Shown: positions 33,466 to 44,452, numbered from the stretch's first letter. The stretch is 64,000 bases of DNA from Phytoseiulus persimilis (GCA_037576195.1 CM075102.1:14256745-14320744); one strand, 5' to 3'. Translations and numbers: made by a program. The notes: generated by a model from the letters alone, not told the origin.

Positions 33466-33882
33466 GCTCGTTTGAATATTCGATCTGAACGCATCGGAGC
33501 ATTGACCCAAGGAAGCTACGGCAAAACTCATCAACGGAATCGCATTATCATCGACTCCAAGTTGAATCAATCCCTGGCGTTGCCACTCATCGCCATTTTC
33601 AGCTGTAGTAGATGCTTCCGATCCCCAGGCGTCCGCGTCGGCTGACCACGAAGTGGCACCTCCTTCTAGGAGACTCGAAACAGGTAACCAACGAGAGACT
33701 GTTTCCTCACAGAATATTCTGCGGATAAATGGATTGACATGAATCGATCGTTTTTGCATTGAGAGCCCCCGCTGGCGTCGTGAGCAACTGGTCTGGAGTC
33801 CGCGCTTCACGAGCGCAATTCCTTGATATGAACTCCGAGCAGCAACATCATAGAACATCTTACGCACAAAGTACGCCACCAA
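33460..33882 (-). CDS. Candidate terminal exon, acidic
   Basis: The last 85 residues of this minus-strand frame are Arg-poor and rich in Asp, Ala, Ser, Gly and Glu (GATSWSADADAWGSEASTTA; later GVDDNAIPLMSFAVASLGQC). The first 50 residues are basic and may be intronic, so the exon may really begin near 33720. It ends facing the plus-strand frame 33030-33465. Function unknown. Confidence 0.3.
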   Translation of the reverse strand: MVAYFVRKMFYDVAARSSYQGIALVKRGLQTSCSRRQRGLSMQKRSIHVNPFIRRIFCEETVSRWLPVSSLLEGGATSWSADADAWGSEASTTAENGDEWQRQGLIQLGVDDNAIPLMSFAVASLGQCSDAFRSNIQTSL

Positions 33883-34344
33883 GCTTCATCCTCCACCGCT
33901 CAATGCATGCCTCATGCCACTGCGGACCTTTATCGGCATTTTCGCGAACTGCGTTCGGGTCGAATCAAAATTCAGTTGGTCCACGAGCTCTCGAAACCGG
34001 AACGTGGTCACTCTGGAGTACATTCCGATGCCCTCCATCAGGCGTAACGGATCGATTTCGTCCTACACCCCGGAAAGAGTCTCTCGACTCTTATGTCTCG
34101 TTCGGGTCTCAGGGCCCGAGCAGTCATCGTTTCAGAGCATCCGCTAACTGAACCGTTTAAGCAACTGTTCTCTGCCCTCTCGATAGCTCAGAATCGATGG
34201 ATTCACAGCCCACAAAAATTATTCCGTCAGAACGTTATGCAACGCAATGAAATATGGATACAGCGTGGGACTTGTTCGCATGAACATCAGCTATAAAATA
34301 TGCACATTGCAACATGGAGCGAGCAAGCTTTCCACGTCTCCTGG

Positions 34345-34386
34345 CGTCCGGATCCCTGTACCCATCGTCCGGATCCCTGTACCCAC
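34345..34386. repeat. 21-bp perfect-but-one tandem duplication
   Basis: Two adjacent 21-bp units (CGTCCGGATCCCTGTACCCA plus one base) differ only at the last base. The length is a multiple of three, so an open plus-strand frame (34247-34486) is kept through it. Confidence 0.9.
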
Positions 34387-34589
34387 CGTCATGTTTGCGG
34401 TGACCTGTCAGAGAGCGATGATCGAAACCTTCACACGTAATCAGCGCAACGCCCCTGGCAGTTGCAAGGGAGAATCGCAGTCCTGACTTGAGTATCCGCT
34501 TCTGATTGAATGCGAGTTTGTGTTCACTTACTGCAAGTCACGGCCCGGGACTGCGGACCCTGATTCTGTGAGTGGCTTCCCCGGTGGGA

Positions 34590-34925
34590 CTCGATTTGAG
34601 CCTGGATCGATTTGAGCGCAGTTGATTTGAGCGCGGTTGATTTGAGCGCAACGAATTCACTCGCGATGCTGTAAGCGTGGAGTCGAAACAGACGGAGGGG
34701 AAAATCCTTCGCCTATCCGCCGATTGCAGACTATTCGTACGTTCTTCGTTAATCGAGCAGTCTGCAATCGCCGAATAGGTGAGGAAATTTCCTCTTCCTC
34801 TATCTCATAGTCCACTTCCACACTCATAGCAGCGCAAAAGGATTCATTGCGCTACAATCAAGTGCGCCCAAATCAAGTGCGCTTGAATCAACTGCGTTCT
34901 AATCGAGCTCGCTCAGATCAACTGA
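34590..34925. mobile_element. Fold-back element with 15-bp monomers in both arms
   Basis: The left end (34590-34655) is a row of 15-bp monomers of the form TTGATTTGAGCGCAG. The right end (34840-34925) is the same row inverted, with about five units. Inner segments also pair (34660-34730 against 34770-34840), and the centre has a clean stem, CCGATTGCAGACT at 34719-34731 against AGTCTGCAATCG at 34759-34770. The whole element of about 335 bp can fold into one hairpin. No coding capacity, so it is a non-autonomous element. The family is not named because its terminal bases match nothing I recognise. Confidence 0.85.
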
Positions 34926-35246
34926 CGCAGCCTTTTCCCGTATCTTCAACGCTTTAGTATCCTCGTGCATCCAAAGTCCTTTAAAAATCGTCAAAGGATC
35001 GCCCTCCTTTCCATGTTCTCGATGTTAACGGTTTTGTTTTCGCTTTTGTTGCTCCCACACCGTGTCTAACAGGAGGATCTAATCTTGCGTCTCGACGTGG
35101 GGATCTCCCCCAGGTCCGATTTGACGTCCAGCAAACTTTTCCCCTCGTCCGCTGGAGAAATCGATCACAGATCAGGAGGGCGAAGCGGGTTCGCTGTGCT
35201 GCTTGCCCGCCAGCTTGTCCGCCTGTTTGTTGCAAGCTCGCCCGTT

Positions 35247-35303
35247 AGGACTCACTGACTGACTGGCTGGTGGGCTGGCTGGCTGGCCGGCCGGCTGGCA
35301 GGC
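35247..35303. repeat. CTGA/CTGG/CCGG tetranucleotide array
   Basis: Degenerate tetranucleotide units run for about 55 bases, immediately before an ATG at 35307. Confidence 0.85.
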
Positions 35304-35306
35304 ACT

Positions 35307-35603
35307 ATGGCAGAGGCCACACATTTATCAAAATCATCCCCAAAGGCGAACAGAACCCTCCACCACCGCCGGCACCACCGGTGGAACAACGAGAGCAACA
35401 ACAACGACGACCGAATCTCTCTGATGTCCCAGACAGCTCGAGCGACGAGAAGAAAGAAGGTCATCCAACGGAGAGTTCGTGTTGGCATGAATCAAATCTT
35501 CAGAAAAGCCTCTGTCTCGGAAAGCCTGCCCTCTGACATGGAGGTATCTGGCGGGAGTTCTTGGGGTATCCCGACCCGAGCGATCTTTGGATGTCTTGAC
35601 TGA
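35307..35603 (+). CDS. Candidate gene start, two competing frames
   Basis: An ATG with G at +4 follows the tetranucleotide array and opens 98 codons rich in His, Arg, Asn and Ser. The next frame over (35270-35536), with no ATG after the array, is Pro-, Gln-, Glu- and Asp-rich (PPPPPAPPVEQREQQQRRPN) and by composition is the better protein. In-phase trinucleotide runs (CCA/CCG, CAA) suggest that this DNA is or was coding in one of them. A donor GAG|GTATCT near 35542 could end the exon. Function unknown. Confidence 0.3.
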   Translation: MAEATHLSKSSPKANRTLHHRRHHRWNNESNNNDDRISLMSQTARATRRKKVIQRRVRVGMNQIFRKASVSESLPSDMEVSGGSSWGIPTRAIFGCLD

Positions 35604-35619
35604 TCTTGGCCCATGAATT

Positions 35620-37020
35620 TCGATCGCGGTTGGAAGCTTTCGTTGCCGGAGAGCTGAAGGTCTCAGCGAGGATCCTTGTCGAAAGTCGGGCTGTGGAGAG
35701 TGTTTTAAGTTCAAGGAGACGACTTCTACTCCGTTGGAGTTACCTCTTGGACGAGTCTAATTGACGTCGCTTTTAGAACTCTCCGATACCCTGAACTGGG
35801 AAAGCTGTTCTATGTCGCCTGGGGTCCAGAGAGATTCGAGACCATTAGAATGGATTCCCGGGCCTCGATTGGAGGAGCATCCGTGATCTCGCAGCGAGGA
35901 TTCTTCGCCAGTCTCGATGGAAGCAACCCCGGCAGCAACACTGGCCACTTTATTCGACGACATCCCTCGAACTGATTTACGTCGTCCGCCTCCGGTACAT
36001 TGGTGGACTCATTCGAGGAAAGGATCGCCATTCGCTGTGGTTTTCGGCTGGAGCGGAACCGAAAGGTGTGAAGGTACAGTCCTATGAAATTTTACGGGTA
36101 TTTTCGGAGGAAAAAGTGAACGACATTTGTTGTAAATTCGAGCTCTGCTTCTCTCAGTGAGCCAGAGCAATTGGTGAATTCAAATACATAGACTCGCAGG
36201 GTGATGATCAGTAGGGCCAGAGACTTCATGCACTAACAGATTCGAGCCACTCCCAATAAATGACTACATCTGCTCAGGAACATGTGTGAAACGCATGAAA
36301 AATACACATTTTGGGTGAGGAAAATTTCATGGCTAAGCTCCGTCCATGTCTCACAGAACTCGCCTGCCTATGGGAATCGCTCAAAACCGCTTATTGCATA
36401 AAGTCGTTGGCCCTGATGATCAGCCTCGCATGTGGAGTTCCACGATTGCTTCATCGACTTGACTCTCCGGCAGGCAGACTGCCTCATCATTAAGATCGAG
36501 TGAGCTCCGCATCGGATGACCGCTCTACGTTTGGGAGGAACAGGACAGCGTTGAAGTCAGATTGATCGAGATACATGACGTGAAACATGTCAAACGATGT
36601 TCGCAGGCCACCATATTCACTCCGCTAGACCTCGAACGCGCACTTCACTCTTTTTCTCTTCCACGGGTTACGGCGACTGCCTGATGATCATGCAATGCTG
36701 AGACCACGCAGCTAATGTGGCACACCCATACACCACATTCCCCCGTCCCTCTTCGGTTCGGTATATTTTTCTATAGCTCATCCTGTGCTGGGGATGTCGA
36801 GACTGCGCTGCTTCCTCTACGTGCATCATCGTCAGGCAGCCCTCAAGCCATGCAGCAATTTAAGCCCACAGTGAATCGGCGCTGTACTTTCGATGATTGG
36901 TCTTCTTCAGCGGTTCACCGTCGATAGACCTGGTTTTGCTTCCCGATTCGCTTGGGCAAGACTCAAAACCCTTACGGTTCATTTAGGCTGATCCTGGAAT
37001 TATTCAAAAAGAAAAAATTC
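35620..37020. other. No supported gene
   Basis: Short frames only; none has a good start or splice pair. No repeats seen. Confidence 0.4.
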
Positions 37021-37025
37021 TGCTG

Positions 37026-37437
37026 ATGAAACTACCGATGTCCAGCGCGATAACGTTCCGCTTCTGGCGAGCGCCTTGCGGTTCGTGCGCAGTGCGGAAT
37101 CGAGTCGCCTGTGATTTTTTGTATCTGGGAAGACGTTTCCGTGAAGTTCCAGCAATAGACCCCAGAACCTCCTCCGTGAACCCCCAAAAGTATAGTCAGA
37201 TCGACCCAAATAATTTCCAACTCTCCGGCACCCCCAAATCCATCAACTTTCCCTCGAACGCTGTGGTGTTCGGGGATGCTCGTTGCTCGCTGAACGCGGG
37301 CTTGATTACAGACACAGATATTACGAGAAATTTCGAAAAGCTCATTGTGGTTTCCGAATCGAATAAGCTATCGCTCACAGACCGGTTCCGAGCAGTCGAA
37401 TTCCTGCGGATGCTCATCGCATTGTGCGGCGCGCAAG
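37026..37437 (+). CDS. Candidate exon with ATG and canonical donor, overlapping a repeat
   Basis: The frame starts with ATG (37026), has about seven Arg in its last 100 residues (for example CSLNAGLITDTDITRNFEKL) and ends at CAAG|GTAGGA (37438) in phase 1. Its middle (37150-37203) is a copy of the 45-bp dispersed monomer, so part of the frame is repeat-derived. A real exon might begin after the monomer. Function unknown. Confidence 0.27.
37150..37203 (-). repeat. Solo copy of the 45-bp monomer
   Basis: Read on the minus strand it begins GGGTCGATCTGACTATACTT and continues like the loop copy at 22283-22327, with several substitutions. No inverted arms were found around it. Confidence 0.7.
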
Positions 37438-37499
37438 GTAGGATTCCTGTCGGAAACGTGCTCTGAAACGTGATCTTTACTACTGCCCCAGGAACACAA

Positions 37500-39180
37500 T
37501 CAGTTAGCGAGTCCCGCAGAAGCAGGATTATCGCAAGTTCCGAGAGCTGGTCTTGGAAGCTTTTCGAAAATATTTTCCGTCGAGACAGTTCCGCTGAGTC
37601 CGAACAACAAAGTTAAGAGAAGCGTCGCTTCGCGGGCCGTTTCGACGCCGATGCGAAATCGATGAGCGTTTGATGAATGATAGCAAATGTGTGAAATAGA
37701 AGCCAGAAATTTTCTGCTGACGCCGGCTCCGAGTTCCACTACCGCTTGCGAGCTTGGAGGTAAACTGAGTTTCCTATCTCTTCCTCGCACCGAGTTGGGC
37801 TGGAGTACTGCGGAGTCTTTGTTTTCCGGCTGAACCTCTCAGCCAGCCCTCACAAGTGTCCCGGGATCACCTTTCGGTATTGCTTCAGTAACACTCCCTA
37901 TCGCCTCGCAAATCCCATTGCGGGCGGTGGGCTTGCGGAGTCTGTCGCCCCGATTCTCGACCAGTGCAGTTCAGAGTATCGAAGCCCCCAACCGCTGCCA
38001 TCCGTAGCTTTTTCCGTCGTGGGGGAAACGCTGACGCCCCTCAATGCCTGCGACCGGGAAGGTTCGGAATCCGCTACTGCTCCGATTTTCATGGATTCTT
38101 GTGTCCGCGCTTTGTACCTGCTACGATGCTCCATGGTCGTGAGCCGCCATTGTACAAGAAACACCGTTTTCAATCAGAATTTCGCCCAATACCCTGTAAC
38201 ACACCTGTAGAAAAACGCGCGGAACGCCTTCCTTCATCATCTCGTCGCCTGTTGACTCTCAATTTGCCGTCAGCTGGATTCAAGGACCGCGTGGAATTTT
38301 GAAATCCCATACATATAAGGATCCAGTGTCGAAATGGGGAGGGCGCTGGGTCGGCTTGATTGAATCTGGATCCCCCCCCCCCCCCGCGCTCGATGTCATG
38401 GGCATTCAATTATGTCATGGTTTCCAGGGATGAACAGTGTTCTTCGGGATAGGTCGGGCGGCCCCCTGGCTGCTCAGGTGATTTTGGAATGATGTGGAAA
38501 CATGTTACTCTGAAGCCCAGGAATGTGTCGAGGCATGGAATTGCGAAGACCAAGGGCAAGCGAGCATATCAGCGGACTCTCTAGGGGAGCGAAGCTCTTT
38601 TTCTCGGGCCCGAGCTTTTGCATCACATGCTTCCCCAACCTCCTTAAGCTTCCACAGAGACAGGCGGGGCGCAATCCGAAATTTCGTCGCACAGCCCACA
38701 AGAGTGACCTAGAAGCGCGGAGGATCCAAACTCGGTAAATGCTCCAATTATATCAGCACAGCGTCTCTCGAGGGCACTCCGGACGAAAGAAAATATCGAT
38801 CCTTCGAGCGATGAGCGAGCAACAAGAAAAAGCTGAGAGCGGGAGAAGTCGTCGCCTAGGGTAAATCAATTCAATATCAGTAATTCATATTTCGTAGCCC
38901 AAGATAATTGGGTCCTCGTGTGCAAGGCATATGAAGCAAATTCTATTCAATCGAGCTCTGTTGTCAACGTAACACTCAGGTGATGATAAACACAGCGAGC
39001 TTTTTAGAGAATCCCGATCGCGTCGCTGTGAGGATCGTTAGCTGCGAATCCGAAACTTAGTAGCAGCTCCATCCGAATGAGCACATGATCGGAGCGATCT
39101 GTCTCTGGTAGAAATAGAAGGTGCAGCGACGTGGATCACCCTGACCAATGATTCTCGTGAGAGCGATCTCGGCTTGGATG
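37500..39180. other. No supported gene
   Basis: Frames up to 112 codons overlap on both strands without splice support. A run of 14 C lies at 38372-38385. Nothing else is evident. Confidence 0.4.
38372..38385. repeat. Poly-C run
   Basis: Fourteen consecutive C; frames across it are unreliable. Confidence 0.85.
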
Positions 39181-39199
39181 CCGACAGAAAGATCAAATG

Positions 39200-39780
39200 T
39201 TAATCCTTTTCAGAGACTTGAAAAGGAGTTGTGGAAGTAATTCCCATCGATTGCTTGTTAGTATGAAGTATATCGAGCGTCCGAAGTTTGTAACAGCGCC
39301 GAATAACGCTCAAAAGAGCCAATAATAGCGTGAAGCGCCTGGGAGCCGGGATCCGGAGGAAAGTTTTTCCCGGGGAATTACTCGAGTGAACATTGCTACA
39401 GGATGTCGAGAGGCGTATATTCACGCAGACCGGGTAAGGTGTACTGGGCGTGGTGGATTTCTTCCTGGCGACTCGCCGCTTGATGAGCGTGATGTTGATG
39501 ACAAGAGCTTGTGCCACCGTCTTCTTTGGCCCGTCCCCCTACCATCTCGAGCCCCAATCGTTCCGCGGCGTCCCTCCTCCCTCATCTTCTTCACCCACTT
39601 CCCATATTCGCCCGTTCGTTCAATGCGCCCCACCGCCCGCATCGGGGAAGCCAGACGGGCGAGCGGGAGTGGCAGCCAGCTGCCCTCTTCAATGACCACG
39701 TAAGCTTGAAAACCCAAAAAACCGAAGAAGACGAAGAAGCGAACGGAGAAGGAAAAGGTTGTCGAGAAGCCGGCCTTACA
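39200..39780 (-). CDS. Weak exon-like frames
   Basis: Minus-strand frames 39200-39517 (Thr/Ser/Leu-rich) and 39421-39717 (Lys/Arg/Glu/Gly-rich) overlap in different phases. Neither begins with a well-placed ATG. The plus strand is a C/T-rich tract, which explains some of the openness. Confidence 0.13.
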
Positions 39781-40228
39781 CGAGCCAAGTAGGCAATTTA
39801 CATCGAGTTAAACCCTGTTGAAAAATCACATGCTCCGACAAAGCAGGACTTCCGAGAGCCTGAGAAAGCTCGCAGAGGTTGCGGAAACGTAAACGGAGAA
39901 CGGAATCCTTGAACAAGGTTCCACAGCGCGCCCCGTGTATCGCTTCGTTCAACCAAACGAAGAACGAACAACTTTTCAAGAGGATCATGCAAGCTTTGAG
40001 TTCTGCTTATAAACCACGTAATGTTCCTCTCTCCAGGACTTGAGTTTTACGAGGTGTTAACAACTGAGCCACAACTTCTGATGTAATTCCTGCTCCTGTC
40101 TCGTAGACCTCGTCGATGTTCTCTGCCTTGGCTGCTCCCTACTGGTGTTTTTTTGGTACTTTTTTGAGGGTGGTATGTGATGAATAAAGCTAGCAAGTTC
40201 AGGCACTCATCACTTTCTACCTCCCATC

Positions 40229-40402
40229 TACAGTCCAACCTCGATTATTCCAACTGATGGATGCAGAAAACGGTTGAAATAATTGAAGGAAGTTGGGATG
40301 ATCAAGGTTGAAATAATCGGGGTCGATTCAGGTTGAGATGATCGAGGTTGAAATCCGAATCATTGAAATTATCGAGGTTGAGATGATCGAGGTTGTACTT
40401 TA
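40229..40402. mobile_element. Pogo/Tc1-like miniature element (MITE)
   Basis: The left end ACAGTCCAACCTCGATTATT and the right end, read on the minus strand as AAAGTACAACCTCGATCATC, form imperfect terminal inverted repeats of about 24 bp flanked by TA. Termini of the type CAGT...ACCTCG are typical of pogo/Tigger elements of the Tc1/mariner superfamily (established knowledge; the match here is partial). Inside lie repeated 15-bp units of the form GTTGAGATGATCGAG. There is no coding capacity, so it would depend on a transposase elsewhere. Confidence 0.7.
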
Positions 40403-40439
40403 TCCATATGGTGGTGGATTAATGAGTCTCTGATGGCTG

Positions 40440-40520
40440 AGTTTATCAGTTCATGGCGATGATGCATCATCCATCAATCTATCAATTCATCTGCCCATCG
40501 ATCCATGGATTGATGGATTC
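40440..40520. repeat. ATCA/TGAT-rich low-complexity stretch
   Basis: Degenerate ATCA and CCAT units alternate with their complements and make several short palindromes, for example TCGATCCATGGATTGA at 40498-40513. No gene. Confidence 0.65.
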
Positions 40521-41124
40521 TAATTAATGAATGATTCCTGAACTACCGAGGTCTATTGATGAACGTCGATGTTCAGTGACCAGTGCCGCTAATTACTCCT
40601 CATCATATCTCTCCGGTCTGAACTGCATCAACGCGTTGCCGTTTCCAAAGTTGAACTTTCAAACCTCAAACTCTGTGTTCTGGGGCTCCCACTCCGTGTC
40701 GAAAACAGGTGATGAGAGATTATAGTTGTCACTCGCTGCAATGAACCTTGCGGACCGTGCGGACATTTTTCATCAACAGTCCGCAGGCACAGGCGTACTG
40801 TAAAGTGCGAGCCATAGTTCTCCTAATCGACGCTCCACTATCAGCAATCGTTCTCCCACATTCACATGACCAATGGCTCCGTTCAAAACCGTCTGAGCAA
40901 TCCGTCGAATGATTTCAGGCTCCCCGGTTTTGGGGAACTACCCGTTGTTGTTCAGGACCATTGTTCCGGTGCCTTGACGATACCCCCTTCGTTGGCGCAT
41001 GCGTATCAAGATTCAACAACGGAAGACCGAATCTCCACGCGTTCCGTGAAGTCCTGAGCATGGCGACTTGACCTCCCGAGTATCGTTAAGCGTCATCACT
41101 CATCGCAGTCGACCCTGCTGCGGA

Positions 41125-41421
41125 ATGAAAGCGCGGATCGATACCGAACGCTTCACGGCAACAAAGTGGAATAGTCTGGTCGAGCGAGACCCAAATACTC
41201 CGGACGACGACAGCGAGTCTCGACGCGTTTTTAATCAAATCGGTTTGTTTGAATTCAGGAGCCTTGACATGACGACGCCGACTCCGAAGAATCTCCCTGA
41301 ATGGAGCGAGCGGGACCGTCCTTTTTGCGTCGGTTGGCGGCGGATGTCGGGCCGGGGTCTTCGACGGGGCGTCGAACAAACACTGGTCTTTGTTACCTCA
41401 CGCACGCCCCGAGGCCACTGA
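41125..41421 (+). CDS. ATG frame, 98 aa, strand ambiguous
   Basis: An ATG with G at -3 opens a frame beginning MKARIDTERFTATKWNSLVE, rich in Asp, Glu, Thr and Pro for about 75 residues, then Arg-rich to a TGA. The minus strand (41086-41379) is open with equally good composition. One of the two is likely antisense noise. No domain recognised. Confidence 0.22.
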   Translation: MKARIDTERFTATKWNSLVERDPNTPDDDSESRRVFNQIGLFEFRSLDMTTPTPKNLPEWSERDRPFCVGWRRMSGRGLRRGVEQTLVFVTSRTPRGH

Positions 41422-42387
41422 CTCGGAGTTGTTCAACTTGTTCGAAGGCGAGCAAACACGACCGTTCTAAAGCTTCAGGATTTTGAGCGAGCGAATGGCT
41501 GGCAGGCCGAGAGGACGACATTAGGACGACAATGTCAATGTTTCAACTCGTTGAGCCCGAAGTCAACGATGTCAATCCTGAATCCCCCGTGCGTCACTTT
41601 CATTGTGTTTCCAGCTGCTCAGAGAAAATCCCAAGATTTGTCGGCATGAGTTCGGATCACTCCTTGTGGAGTTCGAAGCCGCGCTCCATAGTACAACAAG
41701 TCCGAAAAGTTCAGTTCGTCAACTCCTTTCGTTCGTCAGTTTATTAACACGACCCGGAGCTGGGACGCCATGAATCAACTGCGTGCTGTGTTGATTGCGT
41801 GGATCTCAGTCGCCGATTGAACTACAAGGAGTCGCTCTCGCCGTTCCCGAACGGCGTTCCGAACTGTTCGAGACCGTGGTACAACACGCGTGTCCGTATG
41901 TATCGTGTCGAGCTTGCTGGGAACTGAGCGCGAGATGCCGTATATTCAAGTTCGTCGCACCTTTCGACAGGCGTACGTGTTCGGAATTCGATTTCACAGG
42001 TCGTCTCTAGAAATTTAGCCATTTCAGAGAAAGCAGGAAAATATTGCTTTTTCACTCCCTAAACATTTTCTGGAACAGTGGTTCTCAAAGTGGTCTATAT
42101 CGACTCCTGGGGGTCGATGGCCGATCTCCGATTTACAGAGGTGATGCCGGGGTGGACTTCACCGAAGTCGCTCAGGGGGTCGACTTATCAGTGGAGTTTG
42201 AAACCCAATGATCCAAGGGTTGTGCGAGAGCGGTTCCGAGGGAATAACGCGAGTAACCCCAAAGAATCTTGTTTTTCAGTGATGGGAAATTTGGATCGTA
42301 TCTATAGCGATTTCACCAATCAGTTGGGGTAGATGTGGTGACAGTATTTGCTCTTCGCGAAATGGTGGATGAATGTCAATTCAAGTT

Positions 42388-42637
42388 TTGACGTGAAAAC
42401 GTCGTTCCCTGTGGCTTCGCTGCACTCTGCTAGTACTTCGCCTCTGCTGGGGCTCCGGCTGGTACTCAAACTCCGGTCGTGATGAGCCGAGAACGCATGT
42501 ATTTTTGAAGTGAAAACGTCGTTTCCTGTGGCTTTGGTACACTCTGCTAGTACTTCGTCATTTAGGGGACGAATTTTGAGGCTCCGCTCTGCCCTCAAAC
42601 TTCGCTCGTGATGAACCGAAAACGCTTCAATTTTTTC
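42388..42637. repeat. Tandem duplication, about 120 bp, two copies
   Basis: Copy one (42388-42505) and copy two (42507-42637) share GTGAAAACGTCGTT, CTCTGCTAGTACTTCG and TCGTGATGA.CCGA.AACGC blocks with about 80 percent identity and one insertion of about 12 bp. Each copy starts with a small hairpin-forming ACGTGAAAACGT-like motif. On the minus strand both copies stay open in one frame (42320-42598) and encode a repeated GEVLAECSEATGNDVFTSK-type segment. Confidence 0.85.
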
Positions 42638-42639
42638 GG

Positions 42640-44440
42640 AAGGCTCACAAATTTACGGCAGAAGCCCTCATTCGATTACGGCGGTCACTCGAACAATTTT
42701 AGGATGAGTCCAAGACCAATATGTGCACCTCCTCGGAAAGCTCGGAAATCAGCATGAATAACCGTTTTTCTCCGTTGCCAAGAGATGCAGTCGGCTCAAT
42801 TGCGCAGGGAGGTGGACCCCCATATGAGCTACACGCCACCCGCCTCTCACTTCTCTTCCATTTCGGGTTCATTTCATTCCAGGTTATTCAATCTATCATT
42901 TGTGAGCCCGAAATTGGCCGAAATCAGGAATTCGATAGGATAAATTGGACAGGGTCGGCTGTGCTGTGAATTTCCACCAAGTCTCAAGACGTGAACTCAT
43001 ATCGCACAAAATGGATACAAATTTATGAGTAGGGAAAAATGAAATCTCGATCATCTCGAATATCAGATCGCCGATCAAACAACGAGGTTACTGCTCGGCA
43101 AGTGGGGAGCTACAGATCTCGTTCCAGGGATTCGCTTAGAAATTTCGCACCCTCTGCCTACATTGGAATGGCGCGCGAAAACCTCAACTAGTGCACAGGC
43201 AACGTGGAGAGCTGGAAGCGAGGGGCGCAAAGAAGAACACAGAGATGATTCCAATGACTTGCGCCTGACACGCGCCCTAGAGATCCAAAAAAAATCATGA
43301 CTAGTTCGCAGCTCACCTCACCAAGGACAACACAGGAAATACTTTTCACGCCAAACAAGGGGTAGTTTGTAATGCTACCAACCCAAAGTTTTCTGCAATA
43401 GACTGTCTTCCCGACCAGTCCTAATTATCCTCCTGTTTCCCTTCCACTATCTGCGCATCGCACTCCTTCGAAAGCGAGCAAATCTTGCCTGCACGGACCG
43501 TTCGAGCTTCCGCTATGTTGCCAGCTGCGCCACTCGATTCCTCTTGGGAGTGACAAAACTCAAGCGCCGTAATGTTGTGGCGAATACAGCTGCTTCAGCT
43601 CAGAGTTTTCCTCTCACTCCACGTTTGCGGTTAGCCTCCAATCCTGTTTCCAAATGTTCTTCAGTTTCTGATCGTGTCGATGTTTTCATCCGTTTCGCGT
43701 AGGCCGGGAGATCGAAAGACCGAGGGAAGGATAATTCACGAAACTACGTCGTGTGGTCTCCCGATGGTCTTGTCTCACGTGGAGTTTCGCGCGATGGACC
43801 CTCCCACCCCTTACTCAATGACACCTCAATGAAGGGATTGCGTTGTCGAAGCCGGCAAGATCTCGTTCTCCCCTCCCCGATATGGATGGAATTGAAACCT
43901 TTGAGTGTCATGGGTCTCAATGGGACCACCGATATGTGAGCTGTATCCTCCAGATACGTTTATGTTTAGATAATATCTGTTCCCGGGGAATCCTCCAACG
44001 TTATATCAAATTGTGGGTCAATGAATTAGGACCGTGGGTCAATGAAACCTTGGGCTTGAGGTCGTTTTGCTTTCTGCGATGAATCAATGTCACTGGGTCA
44101 ACTTCTGCGAGGAATAATTGAACCAAAGCTCCTATGAACGTGCCGATCTTGTATATCGATGTCCTTCTCCGGGAGGATGGCTAATATTCCGGCAACTGCA
44201 GATCCCTGTAGCATATCCTGTGTGAGAGTCGATCATTTCTGAGAAAGTCATGGGAACGTGGTATTCAAAGCGTTCGCATCCATCAGAGACCTACAACTCG
44301 CGAGGTGTATCTCTTCGATCAGAAAGCCCATTGGTCTATTCCCGGGCGTAGACTCCGGTGGGGTGACGCAGTCTCTTATGATTCCGTGAACTAGCGCGAC
44401 TCCATGATGATTGTCTGTCCCCAAGTTACCGGCCACCTGC
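42640..44440. other. No supported gene
   Basis: Only short frames, none with splice support. A repeated phrase GTGGGTCAATGAA occurs twice near 44010-44045. Otherwise featureless. Confidence 0.4.
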
Positions 44441-44452
44441 CGAGTTCCTCTC

